Of a stretch of DNA of 11,196 nucleotides, positions 5,621 to 11,196 are shown piece by piece; positions within the stretch are counted from its first letter, which is position 1; each line of letters begins with the position of its first letter. A program made the translations under genes and the position numbers. A model generated the notes under the pieces. The model saw only the letters and a program-made list of their open reading frames with translations, was not told the DNA's origin and did not search any database. This DNA is from Phycisphaeraceae bacterium (GTDB lineage Bacteria; Planctomycetota; Phycisphaerae; Phycisphaerales; Phycisphaeraceae), in contig JAJDCV010000217.1 in assembly GCA_029260675.1 (NCBI GenBank), positions 1 through 11,196 of the forward strand, given 5' to 3'.

Positions 5621-6310
5621 ATGGCCAACCGTTTCAGCAAGCTGTTGAAGAAGTTCGGGTTGGCGCTCGGGGCCGACGCGGGGGATACGTCCCGGAAAGA
5701 TGGAGGAATGCGTGTGTCGGTAGATGCCGAACAGAAGACGGACTCGGTGAGCCGGGTCTACGCCCAGGCGTTGCTCGAATTGGCGCAGCCCGAGGGTCAG
5801 GCCGATGCTCTTGCTGAGGAAGCGGGGGGGTTGCTCGAGCTGCTTGCCGGCGAGCCGGACCTGGGTGTGCTGTTGTCCAGCCGGGCGTTGAATTCCTCGC
5901 AGCGCAGCGGCGTGGTCGAGCAGTTGTTCAAGGGCAAGGTCAGCGACGTGCTGTACCGTTTCCTGCAGGTGGTCAACCGTAAAGATCGGCTGGGCGCGCT
6001 GGCGGGGATCCTGTCGGCGTACCGTGTGCTGGTGTCCGAAGCGCGTGGTGAGCTGGACGTGGATGTGTTCGTCGCCGAGTCGCTTTCCGATGAGGCTGGG
6101 CGTGGTGTTGCGGAGTCGATCGGGGGCGCGATGGGTAAGCAGGTTCACCTGCGTCAGCATGTCGATCCGGAGCTGATCGGGGGGCTGAAGGTCCGCGTGG
6201 GGGACCGCCTGATCGACGGGAGCGTGGCGACGCAGCTGCGGATCATGAAGCGGAAGCTGGTCGACGTCGGGCGTGAGCGGGCGCGTCAGGGCGGGCAGTT
6301 GGAAGATTAG
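5621..6310 (+). CDS. atpH: ATP synthase F1 subunit delta
   Basis: The delta subunit caps F1 and binds the b stalk. The helical N-domain is recognisable from SVSRVYAQALLELA (residues 42-55). The C-terminal family signature is clear at about 184-202 (ELIGGLKVRVGDRLIDGSV). From ATG 5621 the protein has 229 residues, about 50 longer than E. coli delta, with an amphipathic basic start (MANRFSKLLKKFGLALG). This start has no Shine-Dalgarno sequence. A GTG at 5714 with GGAGG 7 nt upstream would give a standard 198-residue protein, and ATG 5708 is also in frame. I keep 5621 because codons 1-25 mostly end in G or C, as real genes do here. It follows atpF by 9 nt. Confidence 0.9.
   Translation: MANRFSKLLKKFGLALGADAGDTSRKDGGMRVSVDAEQKTDSVSRVYAQALLELAQPEGQADALAEEAGGLLELLAGEPDLGVLLSSRALNSSQRSGVVEQLFKGKVSDVLYRFLQVVNRKDRLGALAGILSAYRVLVSEARGELDVDVFVAESLSDEAGRGVAESIGGAMGKQVHLRQHVDPELIGGLKVRVGDRLIDGSVATQLRIMKRKLVDVGRERARQGGQLED
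5702..5716 (+). promoter_or_regulatory. Internal ribosome site and alternative GTG start within atpH
   Basis: GGAGG (5702-5706) stands 7 nt before an in-frame GTG (5714-5716). This is ideal spacing, and far better than at the upstream ATG 5621, which has no recognisable site. Initiation here would give MSVDAEQKTDSVSRVYA, the usual start region of delta subunits. The ATG at 5708 is only 1 nt from the GGAGG and so is too close. Confidence 0.45.
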
Positions 6311-6414
6311 ACAAGCATTAATAGCTGCGGGCGGGCGATCGCGTCGCGGTTGGGACGGTTAAACCAGGCTTATTTTGAAGTACCACGCGGCCAATGCCGC
6401 CACCGGAGTCAGCG

Positions 6415-7962
6415 ATGAAGATCAAAACGGATGAAATCACCGCGGTCATCAAGCAGGAGGTCGAGCGTTACTCGACGGAGCTGGAGGTCTCGCAGATCGG
6501 GACGGTGGTCGAGATCGGCGACGGGATCGCACGGATCTACGGCCTGAGCGAGGCGATGGCCGGGGAGATGCTCGAGTTCCAGGTCGGCGACGGCAAGAGC
6601 GTCCGCGGGCAGGTGATGAACCTGGAGCAGGACATCGTCGGCGCGGTTATCTTCGGTGATTACCTGGACATCAAGGAGGGCATGAGTGTGCGGTCGACCG
6701 GCGAGCTGCTGTCGGTGCCCGCGGGTGACGCGCTGCTTGGGCGGGTGGTGAATGCTTTGGGTGAGCCGATCGACGGTAAGGGCCCGATCCAGTCGGACCA
6801 GATGCGTAAGGTGGACATCATCGCCCCGGGTATCGCCGAGCGTCAGCCGGTGACCCAGCCGATGCAGACGGGGGTCAAGGCGGTGGACTCGATGATCCCG
6901 GTGGGTCGCGGGCAGCGTGAGCTGATCATCGGGGACCGTAAGACCGGCAAGACGGCGGTGGCGATCGACACGATCATCAACCAGAAGAAATTTGTCGGGA
7001 CCGACGAGGAGATGGTCTGTATCTACGTCGCGGTCGGGCAGAAAGACTCGACGGTGGCGTCGGTGGTCGAGTCGTTGCGTGAGGCGGGTGCGATGGACTA
7101 CACGATCGTGGTCAACGCCGGGGCCAGCGAGCCCGCCCCGATGCTGTACATCGCGCCGTATACCGGTTGTGCGATGGGCGAGCACTTCATGTGGCAGGGC
7201 AAGCACGTGTTGTGTGTTTACGACGACTTATCGAAGCAGGCGGCGTCGTACCGTCAGTTGTCGCTGCTGCTGCGTCGGCCGCCGGGGCGTGAGGCGTATC
7301 CCGGGGACGTGTTCTACCTGCACTCGCGTCTGCTGGAGCGAGCGACCAAGCTGTCGGACGACAACGGCGGGGGCTCGCTGACGGCGTTGCCGATCATCGA
7401 GACGCAGGAAGGTGATGTTTCGGCGTACATCCCGACGAACGTGATCTCGATCACCGACGGGCAGATTTATCTTGAGCCGGAGCTGTTCTTCGCGGGCGTG
7501 AGGCCGGCGATTAACGTGGGTATCAGCGTGTCGCGTGTGGGTGGCAACGCGCAGATCAAGGCGATGAAGCAGGTCGCCGGTTCGCTTCGGCTGGACCTGG
7601 CTTCTTTCCGCGAGCTTGAGGCTTTTGCGCAGCTGGGGACGGACCTGGATAAGGCGACCCAGCACCAGCTTGATCGCGGTGCGAGGATGGTCGAGTTACT
7701 CAAGCAGCCGCAGTTCGTGCCGATGGACGTGGTCGATCAGGTGATCCAGATTTTTGCCGGGTCGACCGGTGTGCTGGACGACCTGAAGCTGGACCAGGTC
7801 CAGCCGTTCAGCACGGCGTTGATCGAGCATTTCGCGGGCCCGGGCAAGGCGGTCCGGGACCGGCTGGCGTCCGCCAAGGCGCTGGACGACACGCTGCGTG
7901 AGGACATCAAGAAGTCGACAGGTGACTTCAAGACCGGCTGGCTGGCGTCGAACGCGTCGTAA
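6415..7962 (+). CDS. atpA: ATP synthase F1 subunit alpha
   Basis: This is the non-catalytic nucleotide-binding subunit of the F1 hexamer, 515 residues from ATG 6415, the usual family length. The N-terminal beta-barrel domain is about 25-95. The Walker A loop is GDRKTGKT (173-180) and the Walker B strand is VLCVYDD (265-271). The conserved block SYRQLSLLLRRPPGREAYPG begins at residue 278. The arginine finger Arg374 (SVSRVGG) completes the catalytic site on the neighbouring beta subunit. The C-terminal helical domain ends FKTGWLASNAS. The frame extends to ATG 6394, but 6415 has GGAG 6 nt upstream and gives the typical MKIKTDEITAVIKQ start. Gamma, beta and epsilon genes, which usually follow, are absent, and the next gene is gltA. 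Confidence 0.97.
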   Translation: MKIKTDEITAVIKQEVERYSTELEVSQIGTVVEIGDGIARIYGLSEAMAGEMLEFQVGDGKSVRGQVMNLEQDIVGAVIFGDYLDIKEGMSVRSTGELLSVPAGDALLGRVVNALGEPIDGKGPIQSDQMRKVDIIAPGIAERQPVTQPMQTGVKAVDSMIPVGRGQRELIIGDRKTGKTAVAIDTIINQKKFVGTDEEMVCIYVAVGQKDSTVASVVESLREAGAMDYTIVVNAGASEPAPMLYIAPYTGCAMGEHFMWQGKHVLCVYDDLSKQAASYRQLSLLLRRPPGREAYPGDVFYLHSRLLERATKLSDDNGGGSLTALPIIETQEGDVSAYIPTNVISITDGQIYLEPELFFAGVRPAINVGISVSRVGGNAQIKAMKQVAGSLRLDLASFRELEAFAQLGTDLDKATQHQLDRGARMVELLKQPQFVPMDVVDQVIQIFAGSTGVLDDLKLDQVQPFSTALIEHFAGPGKAVRDRLASAKALDDTLREDIKKSTGDFKTGWLASNAS

Positions 7963-8028
7963 TGAAGTCGGGGGGCTAGGGGGCTTATGCAGCGGATTGC
8001 TTTTTTAAAACTCGTGATTAATACCAAC

Positions 8029-8094
8029 CGATCCCCCGGCCGAGCCGGGGCTGAGGTCGAGCGGCCGCCGATGAAATAAGCAGAAACCGTATTA
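8029..8094. repeat. Dispersed repeat copy A, upstream of gltA
   Basis: This element of about 66 nt starts CGATCCCCCGGC and has a perfect hairpin CCCCGGC-CGA-GCCGGGG (8034-8050) followed by CTGAGG. It ends ATGAAATAAGCAGAAACCGT and ATTA. A related copy in the same orientation is at 9658-9725, with the same blocks at almost the same spacing (42 versus 44 nt between the first and last blocks). The hairpin may also end the atp transcript. No terminal direct repeats or transposase are seen. Confidence 0.6.
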
Positions 8095-8127
8095 CCCGCG
8101 TGTGACGGGGGGTGGGTCGGCTCGGGC

Positions 8128-8156
8128 TGGCTAGGGGGGCTTTCAGGGCCTAGAAT
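8128..8156 (+). promoter_or_regulatory. Candidate promoter of gltA
   Basis: TAGAAT (8151-8156) matches the -10 consensus at five of six positions. The -35 region 17 nt upstream (TGGCTA, 8128-8133) is weak, with three of six matches. Transcription would begin near 8163, between atpA and gltA and about 38 nt before the preferred gltA start. It would also exclude the GTG at 8186 as a well-placed start, since that has no ribosome site. Confidence 0.4.
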
Positions 8157-8200
8157 CAGGTCCACTACCAAACTATCCATTCATTGTGGGGATCATCAAA

Positions 8201-9505
8201 ATGCCGGCGCAAGAGGTTATGAATCAGACAGCAAAACTAGATTTAGGCGATAAGAGCATCGACCTGCCGATCGTTGTCGGTACGGAGAACGAGCACGCGG
8301 TCGATATCAGCAAGCTCCGCGGTGAGACGTCGTACATCACACTGGACAACGGTTTCGGGAACACGGGGGCCTGCCGTTCGGCGATCACGTACATCGACGG
8401 GGAGAAGGGGATCCTGCGTTACCGCGGCTACTCGATGGAGACGCTGGCGAAGAACAGCACGTTCCTGGAGGTGGCCTGGCTGCTGATCTTCGGGGAGTTG
8501 CCCCAAGCCGGTCAGGTCGACAAGCTGGCGGATCGGATCAAAGAGCACTCGTTGCTGCACCAGGATATGCGTCACCACTTCGAGGGGTTCCCCGCGACGG
8601 CGCATCCGATGGCGGTGCTCAGCGCGATGATCAACGCCAGCAGCTGCTACCACCCCGAGTTGCTGGAGATCAAGAAGATCGAGGCGTCATCGTTGAACGT
8701 GGTGGGGATGCTGATGGCGAAGGTCGCGACGATCGCGGCGTTCAGCTACAAGAAGTCGATCGGCGAGCCGCAGCGGTACCCGGACCCGTCGCTGGACTAC
8801 AACAGCAACTTCCTGCACTGCATGTTCAGCAAGCCCTACGGCCGGTACACCGCCGAGCCGGAGGTGGTCCGGGCGCTGGACCTGTTCCTGATGCTGCACG
8901 CGGACCACGAGCAGAACTGCTCGACTTCGACCGCACGTGTGGTCGGGTCTTCCGAGGCGAACCTGTTCGCATCCATGGCCGCCGCGGTCTGTGCCCTGTG
9001 GGGCCCGTTGCACGGCGGGGCGAATCAGCGTTGCATCGAGATGCTCGAGACCATCCACCGAGAAGGCCTGGACGTCAAAAAAGTAGTCGAGCGTGTGAAG
9101 AACCGGGAGTTCAAGCTGATGGGCTTTGGGCACCGTGTGTATAAGAGCAGCGACCCCCGGGCGACGATCCTCAAGGAGGCGAGCGACGATCTGTTGAAGA
9201 AGCTGGGCGTGGACGACCCGCTGATGCCGATCGCGCAGGAGCTGGAAGACATCGCGAGACACGACGACTTCTTTCTGTCGCGGAACCTGTACCCCAATGT
9301 CGATTTCTACTCGGGGATCATCCTGCGGACGATCGGGATCCCTATCGAGATGTTCACGGTGATGTTCGCGATCGGGCGTATGCCCGGGTGGATCGCGCAC
9401 TGGAAGGAACAGCACGAGAATCCCAATAGTCGCATCGCCAGGCCACGGCAGGTCTATACGGGCGAGAACGAGCGTGATTACGTCGCGGCCAATCAGCGTG
9501 GGTGA
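8201..9505 (+). CDS. gltA: Citrate synthase, type II (hexameric bacterial form)
   Basis: It condenses oxaloacetate and acetyl-CoA into citrate, the entry step of the TCA cycle, in the cytoplasm. From ATG 8201 it has 434 residues, close to E. coli GltA (427). Conserved blocks run through its whole length: HPMAV, LHADHEQN, WGPLHGGAN with His271, GFGHRVYK with His311, and YPNVDFYSG with Asp368. These two His and the Asp form the catalytic triad. The C-terminus IARPRQVYTG is typical. Start choice: GTG 8186 has no ribosome site, ATG 8201 follows GGGG by 9 nt, and ATG 8219 gives MNQTAKLDLGD, which aligns best with the E. coli start but has AAGAGG only 2 nt away. It lies 238 nt after atpA, has a candidate promoter of its own, and is flanked by two copies of a repeat. 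Confidence 0.97.
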   Translation: MPAQEVMNQTAKLDLGDKSIDLPIVVGTENEHAVDISKLRGETSYITLDNGFGNTGACRSAITYIDGEKGILRYRGYSMETLAKNSTFLEVAWLLIFGELPQAGQVDKLADRIKEHSLLHQDMRHHFEGFPATAHPMAVLSAMINASSCYHPELLEIKKIEASSLNVVGMLMAKVATIAAFSYKKSIGEPQRYPDPSLDYNSNFLHCMFSKPYGRYTAEPEVVRALDLFLMLHADHEQNCSTSTARVVGSSEANLFASMAAAVCALWGPLHGGANQRCIEMLETIHREGLDVKKVVERVKNREFKLMGFGHRVYKSSDPRATILKEASDDLLKKLGVDDPLMPIAQELEDIARHDDFFLSRNLYPNVDFYSGIILRTIGIPIEMFTVMFAIGRMPGWIAHWKEQHENPNSRIARPRQVYTGENERDYVAANQRG

Positions 9506-9514
9506 TGTCATCCG

Positions 9515-9536
9515 GGCACCCGACACGTCGGGTGCC
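9515..9536 (+). terminator. Stem-loop terminator after gltA
   Basis: GGCACCCGAC and GTCGGGTGCC are perfect complementary 10-nt arms separated by AC, starting 9 nt after the gltA stop. In practice the loop would open to 4-6 nt, leaving a strong GC-rich stem of 8-9 bp. What follows is GATTCACAATAATTCC, without a T-run, so it is a probable rather than canonical intrinsic terminator. It could also block 3' exonucleases. Confidence 0.65.
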
Positions 9537-9657
9537 GATTCACAATAATTCCTTTACGTGTAACCCACGGTGTGATGTGGCGCGATGCGTTTTTGCGCGC
9601 TGAGTTGGTCGGCGGCTATACGGATTACGGTTAAACCCCGTGCCCATCATGACGGGT

Positions 9658-9725
9658 CGATCCCCCGGCGAAGCCTGGGGCTGAGGGGATGGCAACCGTC
9701 CATGAATGAAACGGAATCCGTATGA
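9658..9725. repeat. Dispersed repeat copy B, downstream of gltA
   Basis: It is homologous to copy A at 8029-8094: CGATCCCCCGGC, a hairpin with loop GAA and one mismatch (9662-9680), GGGGCTGAGG, a variable GC-rich middle, and a final block ATGAATGAAACGGAATCCGT. The last block differs from copy A at several positions. The hairpin is kept although its sequence has changed, which points to a structured element. The orientation is the same as in copy A. Confidence 0.6.
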
Positions 9726-9789
9726 GGGCAAAGCGGTCGCGTGTGAATTTGAACATTTTTCGATCAGGTGTAGCGATAGCCTGTCGTTT

Positions 9790-9807
9790 GACGCGACAAG
9801 TCGCGTC
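9790..9807. repeat. Perfect inverted repeat downstream of the sugar-transferase gene
   Basis: GACGCGAC-AA-GTCGCGTC is an 8-bp perfect inverted repeat 113 nt beyond the stop of the leftward gene at 9921. As RNA from that gene it would form a compact hairpin and could be its terminator. On the minus strand it is followed by AAACGACAGG rather than a T-run. Confidence 0.4.
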
Positions 9808-9920
9808 GCTTCGTATTTGGAACCGTATTCGTATTTAAAATCGGAATCGGAGTCGCTACGGTTGATCGGAAGCTGATCTAGACAGGGTGCGTGCCGCGGT
9901 AACGCCTTGGTTCAGGCACG

Positions 9921-11196
9921 TTACGGGTTGTCGGTTGTTTTGGCGTTGCTGGAGGAGCCGTCCATGCCAAGGACGTGCTTGACGGTTTTCCAGATGACCC
10001 ACATGTCCATCCGCCAATTCAGGTTTTCGACGTATTCGATGTCGTAGCGGATCCACTCCTGGAAATCCAGGCCGTCCTCTCTGCTGCGCATGACCTGCCA
10101 GAGCCCGGTGATGCCGGGGCGGACGCTGAGGCGTGCCTCGCGCCAGGGGGGGCAGTACTGGTTCTCGTTGTGTGGGCTCGGTCTGGGCCCGACGATGGAC
10201 ATGTGCCCGACCAGGACGTTGAGGAACTGGGGGAACTCGTCGATATTGCACTTACGCATGATTTTGCCGAAGCGTGTGATGCGTGGGTCGTCTTCGATGA
10301 AGAACTGTGGTCCGTCGCATTTATTTTGCTCGGCGAGCTCTTGCTTGATTTTTTCGGCGTCGTTGCGCATGGTACGGAACTTGAGGCAGGGGAACTCTTT
10401 GCCGCCGCGAGTTTCTCTTCGGTGCGAGAAGAAGAAGGGCCGGCCGTCCTCGATCCAGATGAGGAGCATGATCAGGGGGTACAGGGGCAGTGTCAGCGCC
10501 AGGCCGATCAATGAGACTACGATGTCGAAGGCGCGTTTGTTTGCTTTCTGGAGTTGGTTGAGCCTGCGAGGTGGGGCGACGGGTTCATCGCCCTGGGTGC
10601 CCGTGTCGTCGGCGTTCCAGCGTATGCTGTCGGCTTGGGGTCGGGCCTTGGGGTCGTCCCAGAGGACGGCGGGGCCGACGACGCTGTCGATGCCTTCGAG
10701 TTTGCGTCCGGTGCCGACCCAGACCGGTCCGATGAAGCGCGTGTCGGGGTTGGCATGCGTTTGCTGATCGATCCAGACGTTGCCGTCGAGCATCTGCTTG
10801 GCGCGTCGTATGGCGGTATCGGGCCTGCGCCAGATGGTGACCAACTCGCGGATGAATTGCGTGCGTTCGTCCTTGAGGTGTTTGTAGTAGGCGCTTCCGC
10901 TGATCGAGAGGGTGGTGCGGTGTACCTGTGCGACGTTCTGGCGGAGGGACCGCCAGGCCGAGCGGTTGTCCGGGGCGGATCGCCAGAGCTCTGCGAGCTG
11001 AGGGCTTGAGCAGACGGCGGTGCGGATGAGTCGGCAGTCGGCGCCGCCGTATTCGCGGTGGAAACGTATGAAGCGGTCCTGGTCGTCGGTGATGATCTGT
11101 TCGCGGTAGCCGTGCTCGTGGTGGTCGTGCACGCGGACAAACAGGAGCTTGGGCTTGAGCCAGCTGAGCGTGTCGATGATCTGGTCGATGCGGAAG
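9921..11196 (-). CDS. Polyprenyl-phosphate sugar-1-phosphate transferase with N-terminal hexapeptide-like domain (5' end cut off)
   Basis: The C-terminal half belongs to the bacterial sugar transferase family (WbaP/PglC type). These enzymes move a sugar-1-phosphate from a nucleotide sugar to undecaprenyl phosphate at the inner membrane, starting exopolysaccharide or O-antigen repeat units. Seen: one membrane hairpin (AFDIVVSLIGLALTLPLYPL), then KFRTM, the catalytic Asp-Glu in NIDEFPQFLNVL (codons at 10236-10241), and MSIVGPRP and RPGITGLWQV. The usual multi-helix N-terminus is missing. Instead, about 200 residues of soluble sequence precede the enzyme. They include a stretch like left-handed beta-helix hexapeptides of sugar nucleotidyltransferases (NPDTRFIGPVWVGTG, then DSVVGPAVLWDDP). 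The frame is open to the window edge, past the GTG at 11132, so the start lies outside. Sugar specificity is unknown. Confidence 0.88.
   Translation of the reverse strand, partial: FRIDQIIDTLSWLKPKLLFVRVHDHHEHGYREQIITDDQDRFIRFHREYGGADCRLIRTAVCSSPQLAELWRSAPDNRSAWRSLRQNVAQVHRTTLSISGSAYYKHLKDERTQFIRELVTIWRRPDTAIRRAKQMLDGNVWIDQQTHANPDTRFIGPVWVGTGRKLEGIDSVVGPAVLWDDPKARPQADSIRWNADDTGTQGDEPVAPPRRLNQLQKANKRAFDIVVSLIGLALTLPLYPLIMLLIWIEDGRPFFFSHRRETRGGKEFPCLKFRTMRNDAEKIKQELAEQNKCDGPQFFIEDDPRITRFGKIMRKCNIDEFPQFLNVLVGHMSIVGPRPSPHNENQYCPPWREARLSVRPGITGLWQVMRSREDGLDFQEWIRYDIEYVENLNWRMDMWVIWKTVKHVLGMDGSSSNAKTTDNP

Larger units (their letters stand above)
9537..9920. other. Non-coding spacer between convergent genes
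   Basis: This 384-nt stretch lies between the 3' ends of gltA and the leftward sugar-transferase gene. It holds repeat copy B (9658-9725), an 8-bp inverted repeat (9790-9807) and two direct copies of TTCGTATTT (9810 and 9828). A minus-strand frame at 9540-9731 is mostly a translation of the repeat and is not accepted as a gene. No tRNA or other RNA gene is recognisable. Confidence 0.6.

Noticed and set aside
4961..6160. Long minus-strand open frame (399 codons) opposite atpF and atpH
   Set aside because: It is antisense to two clearly conserved genes, and its Arg/Leu/His/Gln-rich translation is typical of a shadow frame in GC-rich DNA.
7989..8006. Intrinsic terminator of the atp operon at the T6 tract
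   Set aside because: The T-run (8001-8006) is preceded by only a 3-bp stem (GCA/TGC), too weak for an intrinsic terminator. The hairpin at 8034-8050 is the better candidate.
8687..9526. Minus-strand open frame of 279 codons opposite gltA
   Set aside because: It lies across the conserved citrate synthase and shows no recognisable motif; its composition matches a shadow frame.
9540..9731. Possible small minus-strand gene between gltA and the sugar transferase
   Set aside because: Most of it is the dispersed repeat read as protein, and the matching repeat before gltA gives a similar chance translation.
1..11196. CRISPR array, transposase, integrase, toxin-antitoxin or other new defence system
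   Set aside because: No regularly spaced repeats, no recombinase motifs and no small paired genes are visible. The repeats found are two-copy intergenic hairpins.

Overview
The window looks like a chromosomal segment of a planctomycete, most plausibly of the Phycisphaerae type. It is GC-rich. It carries a secreted protein ending in a PEP-CTERM tail preceded by dockerin-like calcium loops. The ATP synthase b subunit has an apparent signal peptide, and Shine-Dalgarno sites are irregular. The lineage is inferred from these traits, not from any database search.

Layout. Positions 1-200 (minus) hold the first 66 codons of an exported protein cut by the window edge. A 486-bp gap rich in small palindromes follows. 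Positions 687-2228 (minus) encode an exported M14-type zinc carboxypeptidase with dockerin repeats and a PEP-CTERM anchor. A 344-bp divergent spacer carries a good sigma70-like promoter. This leads into an ATP synthase operon on the plus strand: atpZ-like, atpI-like, atpB (a), atpE (c), atpF (b), atpH (delta) and atpA (alpha), 2573-7962. The genes for gamma, beta and epsilon do not follow. The next gene is a type II citrate synthase (gltA, about 8201-9505) with its own candidate promoter and a strong stem-loop after it. A 384-bp non-coding stretch separates it from a convergent minus-strand gene (9921-11196, 5' end cut off). That gene encodes a polyprenyl-phosphate sugar-1-phosphate transferase behind an unusual N-terminal region with hexapeptide-like repeats.

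How the genes work together. The atp genes give the complete Fo (a, b, c) plus the delta stalk and alpha subunits. The catalytic beta subunit and the gamma/epsilon rotor must be encoded elsewhere. Citrate synthase feeds the TCA cycle, so it is related to respiration, but it appears to be transcribed separately. The PEP-CTERM peptidase and the sugar transferase fit a cell-surface theme (exported, sorted proteins and exopolysaccharide), but no exosortase gene is visible.

Non-coding structure. Two kinds of dispersed repeat are visible. One is a 34-nt hairpin, present after the peptidase gene and between atpZ and atpI. The other is a roughly 66-nt element, present on both sides of gltA. A terminator-like hairpin also sits inside the atp operon between atpB and atpE. 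I found no CRISPR array, tRNA, rRNA, transposase or clearly new defence or biosynthetic system. The most notable points are the split atp cluster, the sugar-transferase fusion and the repeats.
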